A stretch of 64,000 bases of DNA from LMUY01 sp965199555 (GTDB lineage Bacteria > Pseudomonadota > Alphaproteobacteria > Acetobacterales > Acetobacteraceae), in the NCBI GenBank assembly GCA_965199555.1, contig CBDASJ010000001.1, forward strand, positions 1 to 64,000. The letters run 5' to 3'. Of the stretch, positions 18,280 through 26,916 are shown one piece after another. Below the pieces are notes generated by a model. That model saw nothing but the letters and a program-made list of their open reading frames with translations, ran no database searches and was not told where the DNA came from. Positions within the stretch are counted from its first letter, which is position 1. Each line of letters begins with the position of its first letter. The translations under genes were made by a program, and so were the position numbers.

Positions 18280-18292
18280 ATACCAGCAGTAT
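18280..18292. promoter_or_regulatory. Possible LysR operator
   Basis: ATAC-N5-GTAT dyad in the 96-base gap between the divergent VOC and LysR genes. LysR sites are usually T-N11-A dyads, often ATAC-N7-GTAT; this one is two bases shorter, so it is only a candidate. It lies directly before the LysR start codon, which would suit autorepression. Confidence 0.25.
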
Positions 18293-18298
18293 TGGTTG

Positions 18299-19216
18299 GT
18301 GGATCGGTTTCTGCAGATGGCGGCGTTCGTGCGGACGGTGGAGCGCGGCAGCCAGGCGGCGGCAGCGCCTGATTTGGGCGTCACGCCGGCGATGGTGGGG
18401 CGCTACGTGCGGGCGCTGGAGGATCGGCTCGGCACCCGGCTGCTCAACCGGACTACGGCGACGCAAAGCCTGACGGAAGCGGGGCTGGCCTTCCACGCCC
18501 GGGCCAGCCTGATCCTGGACCAGGTGGATGACGCGGAGATGGCGGCCGCGGAGCGGCAAACCGAGCCGCGCGGGGCCCTGCGGCTGAACGCGCCCATGGT
18601 GTTCGGCGTGCGCTACCTGGCCGCGGCGGTGGCGGAGTTCGGCCGGCTGCACCCGCAGGTCCGCGTCGACCTTGCCTTGAACGACCGCGTGGTCGATCTG
18701 GTGGAGGAAGGCTACGATGTCGGCGTCCGGATCGGGCAACTGCCGGATTCCAGCCTGGTGGCACGGCGGCTCGCCCCGTGCCACGTCATGTTGTGCGCGT
18801 CGCCGGGCTACCTTGCCCAGGCCGGGACGCCGCGGCGGCCCGACGAGCTGCGGGAGCATAACTGCCTGCTGTATGCCTACGCCCGCAACGGCGACACCTG
18901 GCGCCTGCGCGGGCGGCACGGGATGGTTGAGGTGAGGCCGCAGGGCAATCTGGTGGCCAACAATGGCGACGCCCTGCTTGCGGCCTCGCTGGCGCATGCC
19001 GGGATCAGCTTGCAGCCCACCTTCATCGTTGCGGATGCGATGCGGGCCGGCTTGCTAGTGCAGGTGCTGCCGGAATGGTCGCTGGACAGCTTGACGGTGT
19101 TCGCGGTGTATCCTTCGGTGCGCAACCTGTCACCGAAGGTTCGCAGCTTCGTGGACTTCCTTGCCGGGCGGTTCGGTGATCATCCGCCTTGGGACGCGGC
19201 GGTTGGCCCGGCATAG
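18299..19216 (+). CDS. LysR family transcriptional regulator
   Basis: Regulator of 305 residues: N-terminal winged HTH (about 1-60; FVRTVERGSQAAAAPDLGVT) and LysR substrate-binding domain (about 90-295), with the usual phrases RGALRLNAPMVFG and LVARRLAPCHVMLCASPGYL. The GTG at 18299 (VDRFLQM...) fits the family N-terminus; a TTG at 18296 would add one residue. Divergent from the VOC/DoxX pair, which it probably controls. The effector is unknown. Confidence 0.9.
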   Translation: MDRFLQMAAFVRTVERGSQAAAAPDLGVTPAMVGRYVRALEDRLGTRLLNRTTATQSLTEAGLAFHARASLILDQVDDAEMAAAERQTEPRGALRLNAPMVFGVRYLAAAVAEFGRLHPQVRVDLALNDRVVDLVEEGYDVGVRIGQLPDSSLVARRLAPCHVMLCASPGYLAQAGTPRRPDELREHNCLLYAYARNGDTWRLRGRHGMVEVRPQGNLVANNGDALLAASLAHAGISLQPTFIVADAMRAGLLVQVLPEWSLDSLTVFAVYPSVRNLSPKVRSFVDFLAGRFGDHPPWDAAVGPA

Positions 19217-19241
19217 AGGACCTGGCCGGTAGGAACAGTCG

Positions 19242-19691
19242 CTAGTCCTCGACACCGGGGCGACCCGCGACCGCCATCATCGTTGCGGTCATCAAGGCAA
19301 TCAGCTGCTCCCGCCCCTCGCTCTCGGCAAAAACCTCGGCCTGCGCGAGCGTCAACGTGCGGCCGGCCTTCACCACCTTGCCGCGGGCGAGCAGGCGTCC
19401 TCCCGCTGCCGGGGCGATGAAGTTGATCTTGAACTCGGCCGTCAACACGCCGCGGTTTGGCGGCATCAAGCTCAGCGCGGCGAAGCCTGCGGCAGAGTCG
19501 GCGATGGCGCCCACCGCCCCGCCATGGACGAAGCCGTGCTGCTGGGCGATCGCCGGGTGCGGGTTGAGGGCGATCTCCACCTGGCCGGGCGCCACGCTGA
19601 CGAGTGTGGCGCCAAGCGTGCGCATCAGGCCCTGCTTGGCAAAGCTCGACCGGATGCGCTCCGCACAGTCGGGTGTTTCGTGCTCTGCCAT
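19242..19691 (-). CDS. PaaI-family hotdog thioesterase
   Basis: Acyl-CoA thioesterase-like protein of 149 residues with a single hotdog fold. The signature HGFVHGGAVGAIADSAAGFAA (about 51-71) holds the HGG and aspartate used by PaaI/YdiI-type enzymes, and LTAEFKINFIAPA follows. It is the last gene of a leftward run after the RraA-like aldolase, 36 bases downstream of it. The substrate is unknown; it may simply clear CoA esters. Confidence 0.88.
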   Translation of the reverse strand: MAEHETPDCAERIRSSFAKQGLMRTLGATLVSVAPGQVEIALNPHPAIAQQHGFVHGGAVGAIADSAAGFAALSLMPPNRGVLTAEFKINFIAPAAGGRLLARGKVVKAGRTLTLAQAEVFAESEGREQLIALMTATMMAVAGRPGVED

Positions 19692-19727
19692 CGCATCTCC
19701 TTTTGGTCGGCGCGTCCGCGCCAGGCG

Positions 19728-20447
19728 CTACCGGCCGTTCGCCTGCCGCCAGGCCTTGAACGCGTCGAGGTTGGACTCGTCCGTCGGTGGGTAGAGGCCG
19801 CGGGTCGGCTGGCCGGCGCGGACCTTCTCGGTGACGAAATCCTCGAACGCGGTCATCTCGGTCGCTTCCGCCGCCAGCGCGTCCGCCAGATGCGCGGGAA
19901 GCACGATGCAGCCATCGGCGTCCCCCACGATGACGTCGCCGGGAAACACCGGGGCATCGCCGCAGCCGATCGGCACGTTGATGTCGATCGCCTGGTGCAG
20001 GGTGAGGTTGGTGGGTGCGCTCGGCCGGACGTGGTAGGACGCGATGTCGAGACCGGCGATCTCCGCCGAATCACGAAAGCCACCATCGGTCACCACGCCC
20101 ACCACGCCGCGCTGCATCAGGCGGGTGACGAGGATGCCACCGGCGGAAGCGGCGCGGGCGTCCTTGCGGCTGTCGATCACGAACACGCAGCCGGCCGGTG
20201 CCTCCTCCACCGCCTTGCGCTGCGGGTGATCGGGGTTGCGGAACACCGAAAGCTCGTTGAGGTCCTCGCGCGCCGGGATGTAGCGCAGGGTGAACGCCTC
20301 CCCCACCATCGACAGCGCCCGGGGCGGCGAGAGCGGCTGCACGCCCTGGATCATTTGGTTGCGGAAGCCGCGCTTGAACAGCGCCGTCGCCAGCGTCGGG
20401 GTGCTGACACGCTGGAGCGCCCGGCGGGTCGCGTCGCTCAGTGCCAC
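19728..20447 (-). CDS. RraA-like family protein (HMG/CHA-type aldolase)
   Basis: Protein of 239 residues of the RraA/4-hydroxy-4-methyl-2-oxoglutarate aldolase family. The motif GVVTDGGFRDSAEI (about 119-132) carries the family's GxxxDxxxRD metal/pyruvate site (D, R, D all present), and GDVIVGDADGCIVLPAHLA is the C-terminal signature. Catalytic residues favour a class II pyruvate aldolase or oxaloacetate decarboxylase over the RNase-E inhibitor RraA, which is shorter. Start GTG 20447. It lies 9 bases after the dehydratase gene, so a product of that enzyme is a plausible substrate (inference). Confidence 0.85.
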   Translation of the reverse strand: MALSDATRRALQRVSTPTLATALFKRGFRNQMIQGVQPLSPPRALSMVGEAFTLRYIPAREDLNELSVFRNPDHPQRKAVEEAPAGCVFVIDSRKDARAASAGGILVTRLMQRGVVGVVTDGGFRDSAEIAGLDIASYHVRPSAPTNLTLHQAIDINVPIGCGDAPVFPGDVIVGDADGCIVLPAHLADALAAEATEMTAFEDFVTEKVRAGQPTRGLYPPTDESNLDAFKAWRQANGR

Positions 20448-20456
20448 AGGCGGCTC

Positions 20457-22253
20457 CTAATAGATGACGGGTTCGGGAACCGGCGCACCATGGTCGGTGC
20501 GCAGGAAGTCGAAATCGCAGCCTTCGTCGGCCTGCTGGATGTGCTTGGTGAACATCAGGCCGTAGCCGCGCTCGAACCGTCTTTCCGGCGGGGTCCAGGC
20601 GGTGCGGCGGCGGGCGAGTTCTTCGTCCGCGACCTCCATGTGGATGCTGCGGGCATCCACATCCAGCGTGACGACGTCACCGGTTTGCAGCAGCGCCAGC
20701 GGGCCGCCGATATAGGCTTCCGGCGCCACGTGCAGGATGCAGGCGCCGTAGCTGGTGCCGCTCATCCGCGCGTCGGACAGGCGCAGCATGTCGCGGTGCC
20801 CCTGCTTCAGCAGCGCCTTGGGCATCGGCAGCATGCCCCATTCCGGCATGCCGGGACCGCCCTGCGGCCCGGCGTTGCGCAGCACCAGCACGTGGTCCGC
20901 CGTGATGTCCCAGGTCTCGTCGTCCACCGCTTGCTTCAAGGAGGGATAGTCGTCGAACACCACCGCCGGGCCGGAATGCTTCAGGAAGCGCTGGTCCATC
21001 GCCGCCGGCTTGATCACGCAGCCGGACGGCGCGAGGTTGCCGCGCAGCACCGCCAGTGAGCCTTCGCCGTAGATCGGGTTGGAGGTCGGGCGGATCACGT
21101 CGGCGTTGAACACCTTCGCCCCTGCGATGTTCTCCGCCACGGTGCGCCCGGTCACGGTGATGCAGTCCAGATGCAGATGCTCGCGGATTTCGTTCATCAG
21201 GCTGCGGATGCCGCCGGCGTAGAAGAAATCCTCCATGAGGTAGGTGTCGCCGGACGGGCGCACGTTGCCGATGACGGGCACCCGGCGGCTGAAACGCTCG
21301 AAATCATCCAGCCCGATTGCCTGCCCGGCGCGGCGGGCCTGGGCGATCAGGTGGATGATGGCGTTGGTGGAGCAGCCCATTGCCATCGCCACGGCGATCG
21401 CGTTTTCGAAGGCCGGCTTGGTTTGGATCTTCTGCGGCGTCAGGTCCTCCCACACCATGTCGACGATGCGTCGGCCGGATTCGGAGGCGAGCCTGATGTG
21501 TCCGGCATCCGCCGCGGGGATGGAGCTGCCGCCGGGCAGCACCATGCCGACCGCCTCGGCGATCGCGGTCATGGTGCTGGCGGTGCCCATGGTCATGCAG
21601 GTGCCGTAGGAGCGGGCGATGCCGCCCTCGACGCCCAGCCAGTCTTGGTCCGTGATCTTGCCGGCGCGCAGCTCGTCCCAGTATTTCCAACTGTCGCTGC
21701 CGCTGCCCAATATCTTGCCTTGCCAGTTGCCGCGCAGCATCGGGCCGGCGGGCAGGAAGATCGCGGGGATGTTCATGCTGGTGGCGCCCAGCAGCAGGCC
21801 GGGCGTGGTCTTGTCGCAGCCGCCCATCAGCACGGCGCCGTCAACCGGGTGGGAGCGCAGCAGCTCCTCCGTTTCCATGGCCAGCATGTTGCGGTACATC
21901 ATGGTGGTCGGCTTGACGAAGCTTTCGGACACGGACAGCGCCGGCAGCTCCACCGGGAAGCCGCCCGCCATCAGCACGCCGCGCTTCACATCATCCACGC
22001 GCTGCTTGAAATGGCTGTGGCAGGGTTGCAGGTCCGACCAGGTGTTGATGATGGCGATCACCGGGCGGCCGGTCCATTCCTCCGGCGCGTAGCCCATCTG
22101 CATGGCGCGGGACCGGTGGCCGAACGAGCGCAGATCCGCCGGGCCGAACCAGCGGCGGCTGCGCAAGGATTCCGGTGAGCGCCGGTGCGAAAGGGCTTCC
22201 GACGGGATGGCACCGGGTTCCAGGGCACTGCCGAGGGTTGGATCGTTTGGCAT
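20457..22253 (-). CDS. IlvD/Edd family dehydratase, sugar-acid type
   Basis: Fe-S dehydratase of 598 residues. Motifs: NTWSDLQPCHSHF (first Cys ligand, about 70-82), GGCDKTTPG (second Cys, about 143-151), GTCMTMGTASTM (third Cys) and MSGTSYGACILHVAPEA near the C-terminus. This pattern and length match pentonate (arabinonate/xylonate) dehydratases more than valine-pathway IlvD, which would be near other ilv genes. It would convert an aldonate to a 2-keto-3-deoxy acid. An MFS gene upstream and an RraA-like aldolase downstream on the same strand support a sugar-acid pathway. Confidence 0.85.
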   Translation of the reverse strand: MPNDPTLGSALEPGAIPSEALSHRRSPESLRSRRWFGPADLRSFGHRSRAMQMGYAPEEWTGRPVIAIINTWSDLQPCHSHFKQRVDDVKRGVLMAGGFPVELPALSVSESFVKPTTMMYRNMLAMETEELLRSHPVDGAVLMGGCDKTTPGLLLGATSMNIPAIFLPAGPMLRGNWQGKILGSGSDSWKYWDELRAGKITDQDWLGVEGGIARSYGTCMTMGTASTMTAIAEAVGMVLPGGSSIPAADAGHIRLASESGRRIVDMVWEDLTPQKIQTKPAFENAIAVAMAMGCSTNAIIHLIAQARRAGQAIGLDDFERFSRRVPVIGNVRPSGDTYLMEDFFYAGGIRSLMNEIREHLHLDCITVTGRTVAENIAGAKVFNADVIRPTSNPIYGEGSLAVLRGNLAPSGCVIKPAAMDQRFLKHSGPAVVFDDYPSLKQAVDDETWDITADHVLVLRNAGPQGGPGMPEWGMLPMPKALLKQGHRDMLRLSDARMSGTSYGACILHVAPEAYIGGPLALLQTGDVVTLDVDARSIHMEVADEELARRRTAWTPPERRFERGYGLMFTKHIQQADEGCDFDFLRTDHGAPVPEPVIY

Positions 22254-22312
22254 GGACGGCGCCTTCTTGTTGAGTGGGGGATTTCAGGCGGGTTGGCGGC
22301 TCCGCGTGGCCG

Positions 22313-23809
22313 TTACATCCGCCGGACGGGAATGGTCCATGCCATCACCAGCCCCAGCCCGGCGAAGCAGGCGATGGTCAGGAAGGCCGAGCGAAAGGCT
22401 TCGCGGATTTCGGAGGACACCAGCGCACGGTGTGCCGCGTCCAACGCGGCCATGGCGACGGGACCGCGCTCCACCATCTGGGTGAACAGGCTGGCCGTGT
22501 CGCGGTCGGTGGCGGATAGCACCGCGAACAGCACGGCGCCCACGATCGCGGTGCCGAACGCGCCGCCCACCGAGCGAGAGAACTGCACCGAAGCGGCGGC
22601 GGCGCCCAGGTTGGACCGGCCGGCGACCAACTGCACCGTGAGCTGCACGACGGGCATCGCCGTGCCGACGCTGATTGAATAAACCAGGAACAGCACTGGG
22701 ACCGCCGTGTTCGACAGATGCGGGGCCGCAAAGGCGAGCGCCAGCAGCGCCGCGGTGGTGATCGCCAGCCCGAAGGAAGGGAACACCGCCGTGCGCTGCG
22801 TGCGAGCCATCATGCGCCCGGTGAGCAAGGAGCCGCAGGCGATACCCGCCGTCATCGGCAGCAGCATCAGCCCCACCTGCCCCGGCCCGATGCCACGCAC
22901 CACCTGCAACCAGATCGGCACGAAGGTCACCATACCCACGAGCATCGCGCCGACGCAGGCGCCCATCAGGTCGCAGCGCCAGATGGCGGGTTGCCGCAAC
23001 AGCCCGAGCGGCAGCAGCGGCATGGCCGCCCGGCGTTCCTGCCGCAGCAGCAGCAGCAGGGACAGGATTGACAGCGCCACGAGCCCGGCCACCAGCGGCA
23101 AGGCCGACAGGTCGAATTTCTGCATCCGCTCCAGCGCCACCAGCAGCGGCGTGATGAAGCCGGCGAACAGCACCACGCCCAGCATGTCGAACTGCAGCCG
23201 GGCGCCGCTGCCGGCGCGGCGCGGCAGGCGGAAGGCCAGCACCGCCGCAGCGGCGCCCAGGGGAAGGTTGACCAGGAACACCGACGGCCAGCCGAATTGC
23301 TGGGTGAGCCAGCCGCCGGCAACCGGGCCGAAGGTGGAGGACGCGACGAAGATGCTGGCCAGGTAGCCCTGGTAGCGACCGCGCTCCCGCGGCGGGACCA
23401 CCTCGCCCACCAGGGCCTGGCTGGTCGTCATCAGCCCGCCGCCGCCGAAGCCCTGCAGCAGCCGCGCGGCGGTCAGCAGCAGCACGGTCGGCGCCACCGC
23501 GCAGAGCAGCGAGGCCGCGACGAACAAGGCCAGTGCCACGAACAACAGGCGGCGGCGGCCAAGCACGTCGCCCAGCCGGCCATAGACGGGGGCGGCGACC
23601 GTGCTGGCGACCAGGTAGGACACCACCACCCAGGACACCCGCTCCACATCGCCAAGCGACCCGGCGATGGCGGGCAAGGCCGTGGCGACGATGGTCTGGT
23701 CCACGGCGGCCAGGAACATCGGCAGCATGATGGACGGGAAAACCGTGAAGAACAGGGTGCGCGCGCTGGGCTCGGCTGGGGCGGCCGCCGGGGCAGTCGA
23801 AGTTGACAT
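22313..23809 (-). CDS. MFS transporter, DHA2 (EmrB/QacA) family
   Basis: Inner-membrane proton-coupled transporter of 498 residues with about 14 spans. Motif C-like GPVAGGWLTQQFGWPSVFLVN after the fourth span, motif A GRLGDVLGRRR (about 79-89), and the first-span signature DQTIVATALPAIAGSL are clear. Proteins of this type export drugs or other amphiphiles. It is divergent from another DHA2 gene with a 14-base palindrome between them. It lies 59 bases upstream of the dehydratase, so it could instead serve that pathway. Confidence 0.88.
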   Translation of the reverse strand: MSTSTAPAAAPAEPSARTLFFTVFPSIMLPMFLAAVDQTIVATALPAIAGSLGDVERVSWVVVSYLVASTVAAPVYGRLGDVLGRRRLLFVALALFVAASLLCAVAPTVLLLTAARLLQGFGGGGLMTTSQALVGEVVPPRERGRYQGYLASIFVASSTFGPVAGGWLTQQFGWPSVFLVNLPLGAAAAVLAFRLPRRAGSGARLQFDMLGVVLFAGFITPLLVALERMQKFDLSALPLVAGLVALSILSLLLLLRQERRAAMPLLPLGLLRQPAIWRCDLMGACVGAMLVGMVTFVPIWLQVVRGIGPGQVGLMLLPMTAGIACGSLLTGRMMARTQRTAVFPSFGLAITTAALLALAFAAPHLSNTAVPVLFLVYSISVGTAMPVVQLTVQLVAGRSNLGAAAASVQFSRSVGGAFGTAIVGAVLFAVLSATDRDTASLFTQMVERGPVAMAALDAAHRALVSSEIREAFRSAFLTIACFAGLGLVMAWTIPVRRM

Positions 23810-23855
23810 GCCCAACTCTCCCCTCCGCGGCGGCAGGTGCCCACCGCGATGGTAG

Positions 23856-23869
23856 TCACGATCTCGTGA
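23856..23869. promoter_or_regulatory. Palindrome between divergent exporter genes
   Basis: TCACGA-TC-TCGTGA, 6-base arms with a 2-base centre, in the 99-base gap between two divergent MFS genes. The form resembles a TetR- or MarR-type half-site pair, but no such regulator is next to it. Confidence 0.3.
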
Positions 23870-23908
23870 GGCTAGCGCCTGCCCTGGACGGATGAGGCCC
23901 CTGCCCCG

Positions 23909-25282
23909 ATGATGCCGGGGATGACCGAAGCCAGCCCGCCCGACGGCCTGCCCTCCGCGCGCCGGCGGTGGGCCATGACCACCCTGATGATCGCGACGGC
24001 GATGGCGGCCATGGATACCTCGATCGCCAATGCGGTGCTGCCGACCATCGCGGTGGACGTGCACGCGACGCCGGCGGATTCGATCTGGGTGGTGAACGCC
24101 TACCAGCTCGCGCTGGTCGCCTGCCTGCTGCCGTTCGCGTCGCTGGGCGAAATCCTGGGCTATGGGCGCGTGTACCGATATGGGCTGGCGCTGTTCACGG
24201 TCGCCTCGCTGCTCTGCGCGTTGAGCTGGTCGCTTGGCAGCCTGACGGCGGCGCGGGTGCTGCAAGGCGTGGGCGCGGCGGGCATCATGAGCGTGAACGC
24301 GGCGCTGATCCGTTTTATCTTCCCGGCAAGCCAGCTCGGGCGGGGCGTCGGGTTGAATGCCATGGTGGTGGGGACGTTCACGGCGCTGGGCCCGACGATC
24401 GCCGCGGGCATCCTGTCGATCGCGTCGTGGCAGTGGCTGTTCGCGATCAACGTGCCGGCCGGGCTGATCGCGCAGGCACTGGCGCTGCGATCCCTGCCGG
24501 CTACACCGCGCGCGACGCACCGGTTCGACTGGATCAGCGCGCTGCTGAATGCTGTCACATTCGGATTGCTGGTGTTCGGCATCGGGGAAGGCGCACATGA
24601 CGCGCCTGCGATCGTGACGGTGGCGCTGGTGGCGGGAACGTTGGTGTTCGGCGGACTGCTGGTGCGGCGCCAATTGGGGCTGCGGTCGCCGATGTTGCCG
24701 GTGGATCTGTATCGGCGGCCGATCTTCGCGCTGTCCTCGTTGACCTCCATGTGCTCCTTCGCGGCACAAGGCTTGTCGTTCGTGTCGCTGCCGTTCTATT
24801 TCCAGACCGTGCTGGGGCGCACGGCGGTTGAAACCGGGCTGCTCCTGACGCCCTGGCCGGTGGTGACGGCGATCATGGCGCCGATCGCGGGCCCATTGTC
24901 CGACCGCTACCCGCCGGCGATCCTGGGCGGCATCGGCATGGTGACGCTGTGCGTCGGGCTGGGCCTGCTCGCCACGCTGCCGGCGGAGCCGACGTCATGG
25001 GCGATCATGTGGCGCATGGTGATCTGCGGCGCCGGGTTCGGCTTCTTCCAATCGCCCAATTTGAAGGCGTTGATGTCGGCCGCGCCGCCGGAACGCAGCG
25101 GCAGCGCCAGCGGCATCATCGCGACGTCACGCCTGGTCGGGCAATCCTCCGGCGCGGCGCTGGTGGCGCTGTGCCTGGGCATCTCCGTCCAGCACGGCCC
25201 GACCATCGCGTTGACGCTCGGCGCGTGCTTCGCGGGCGGGGCGGCGGTTGCCAGCTTTTCCCGGTTGTGGACGACGCAATAG
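23909..25282 (+). CDS. MFS transporter, DHA2-like
   Basis: Inner-membrane transporter of 457 residues with about 13-14 spans. First-span signature MDTSIANAVLPTIAVDV, then SIWVVNAYQLAL, and the motif C region LGPTIAAGILSIASWQWLFAINVPAG. It is clearly a paralogue of the MFS gene at 42557-43897: the strings SIWVVNAYQLAL and TGLLLTPWP occur in both. ATG 23909 is used; an in-frame ATG at 23921 is equally possible. The substrate is unknown. Confidence 0.87.
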   Translation: MMPGMTEASPPDGLPSARRRWAMTTLMIATAMAAMDTSIANAVLPTIAVDVHATPADSIWVVNAYQLALVACLLPFASLGEILGYGRVYRYGLALFTVASLLCALSWSLGSLTAARVLQGVGAAGIMSVNAALIRFIFPASQLGRGVGLNAMVVGTFTALGPTIAAGILSIASWQWLFAINVPAGLIAQALALRSLPATPRATHRFDWISALLNAVTFGLLVFGIGEGAHDAPAIVTVALVAGTLVFGGLLVRRQLGLRSPMLPVDLYRRPIFALSSLTSMCSFAAQGLSFVSLPFYFQTVLGRTAVETGLLLTPWPVVTAIMAPIAGPLSDRYPPAILGGIGMVTLCVGLGLLATLPAEPTSWAIMWRMVICGAGFGFFQSPNLKALMSAAPPERSGSASGIIATSRLVGQSSGAALVALCLGISVQHGPTIALTLGACFAGGAAVASFSRLWTTQ

Positions 25283-25301
25283 CGGCAGCGCGTGGACCGC
25301 G

Positions 25302-26513
25302 TCAGCCGCCGTGCGGGCGGCATGGGATGCGGGCGTAGCCGCGGAACCGCGCGCGGCCGCCGCGTTCGGGCGCGCCATCCAGCACGTAGCTGGGGAAGCG
25401 GGCGAGGAAGCCGGCGATGGCGATGCTGCCTTCGAGCCGCGCCAGGCTCATGCCGACGCATTGGTGGGGACCGGCGGCAAAGGCGAGGTGCCGGTTGGGC
25501 GCGCGGGCGATATCGAAGCGGTCGGGCTCCGGGAACTGCGCCGGGTCGCGATTGGCGGCGCCGATGCAAAGCGCGAGCTGCGTGCCTGCCGGCATGGCCA
25601 TTTCGTGCAGCACCACCGGTTCGGTGGTGATGCGGTTGCCGAGCTGGTTGGAGCTTTCGAAGCGCAGGACCTCCTCCACGCAGGTGCGGATGCAGGCCGG
25701 CTCGGCCAGCAGGCGGGCGCGCTCGGCCGGATGGTCGTGCAACAGGACCAGCGCGTTGCCGATCAGGTTGGTGGTGGTTTCGTGCCCGGCGTTGAGCAGG
25801 AAGATGCAGTTGTGCAGCAGTTCCGCGGCGGTGAGCCGCTCGCCGCTCGCTTCGCCCTGGATCAAGCGCGTCAACACGTCGCGCGCCGGGTCGCCGGGGG
25901 CGGCCCGGCGGCGGTCGACCAGGGTTTCGAGGTAGGCGAGGAACTCCGTCACCGCCTGGTTGCCGAGCGCCGTTTGCTCCGGCGTCAGCACCGGTTCCAG
26001 GGCGCCGAGGATGGCGAGCGACCAACCGCGCAGCGGCCCGCGCTCCTCCACCGGGACGCCCAGCAGGTTGCCGATCACCTCCACGGGGATGGCGGACGCG
26101 AAATCCTCGATCAGGTCGGCCGAGTCCGGCATGGCGTCCAGCAAGCGGTCGATCAGCAGGCGCAGGTCGGGTTCCATGCTGCCGATTGCCCGCGGCGTCA
26201 GCGCGCCGGCGATCAACCGCCGCACGCGGGTGTGCAAGGGCGGATCGTTGAACACCAGCGACGTGGTGTGATGCTGGTAAAGCGGGGTGTGGCCGTATTT
26301 CGGCAGGAACTCCACCGTCTTGTCGGAGGAGAACCGGGTGGTGTCGCGGTAGATGGCGTTCAGGTCGTCGTAGCGGGTGAGGAAATACTGCCCGTTGCCC
26401 ATGAGCTTGCACGGGGCGTGCTGCTGCAAGGCGCGGTAGGTCGGATATGGGTCGTCCAGGAAGCCCGGCGTCAGTTGGGCCAGGTCGAAATCGGCAGCCA
26501 ATGCATCGGCCAT
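25302..26513 (-). CDS. Cytochrome P450
   Basis: Soluble class I bacterial P450 of 403 residues. I-helix oxygen-binding motif AGHETTTN (about 243-250), K-helix EEVLRFES with the ExxR pair, and heme loop FAAGPHQCVGMSLAR with the thiolate Cys (about 353) are complete. No ferredoxin or reductase gene lies beside it, so it must use redox partners from elsewhere. Substrate unknown. It is divergent from a small secreted-protein gene. Confidence 0.93.
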   Translation of the reverse strand: MADALAADFDLAQLTPGFLDDPYPTYRALQQHAPCKLMGNGQYFLTRYDDLNAIYRDTTRFSSDKTVEFLPKYGHTPLYQHHTTSLVFNDPPLHTRVRRLIAGALTPRAIGSMEPDLRLLIDRLLDAMPDSADLIEDFASAIPVEVIGNLLGVPVEERGPLRGWSLAILGALEPVLTPEQTALGNQAVTEFLAYLETLVDRRRAAPGDPARDVLTRLIQGEASGERLTAAELLHNCIFLLNAGHETTTNLIGNALVLLHDHPAERARLLAEPACIRTCVEEVLRFESSNQLGNRITTEPVVLHEMAMPAGTQLALCIGAANRDPAQFPEPDRFDIARAPNRHLAFAAGPHQCVGMSLARLEGSIAIAGFLARFPSYVLDGAPERGGRARFRGYARIPCRPHGG

Positions 26514-26595
26514 GGTCGGGGTGTCCCCAGCGGTGAGGTCTCTAGTGACAGGGCCGCGAACGCGCTAGTATGCGGCCTTGTCGGGAGGTTGTGCC

Positions 26596-26854
26596 GTGAG
26601 GTTCGTGATAGCCCTGCTCCTGCTCGCCATGCCAGCGGTTGTTCACGCGCAGAACCCGCTGCCGCCGGCCGTGCCGCTGCCCGCCGTGCCGGGGCAAGCC
26701 GGCGCAGCCATCGATCTTCGAACCGACGTTGTACTGCCTGTATAATGGCATCCCGTATTCCCGCGGCTCGCGCCTGTATCAAGGCGGGTTCGCCATGTCA
26801 TGCGACCTGATCCCCAACAATCCCAGCAGCCTGGTCTGGCAACTCGTGCGGTGA
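26596..26854 (+). pseudogene. Small secreted protein, apparently frameshifted
   Basis: The GTG at 26596 follows GGGAGG at ideal spacing and opens a clear signal peptide (RFVIALLLLAMPAVVHAQ) plus a Pro-rich stretch. This frame ends at TAA 26743-26745 after 49 residues. In the next frame, from about 26695, an uninterrupted stretch of balanced composition (QPSIFEPTLYCLYNGIPY, then GGFAMSCDLIPNNP) runs to TGA 26852-26854. Read together, the two make an approximately 86-residue secreted protein with two cysteines, which would need one base too many near 26690-26700. This could be a real mutation, a sequencing error or chance. I do not recognise the family. Confidence 0.5.
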
Positions 26855-26916
26855 CGTCGGCCGCGCCCTGTGACAGCCGCCCGACTCTCGGGCACAAAAA
26901 GGCGGTCTAGCGAGGG

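Noticed and set aside
20457..22253. IlvD of valine/isoleucine synthesis
   Set aside because: No other ilv genes are near, and neighbour genes plus motifs favour a sugar-acid dehydratase.
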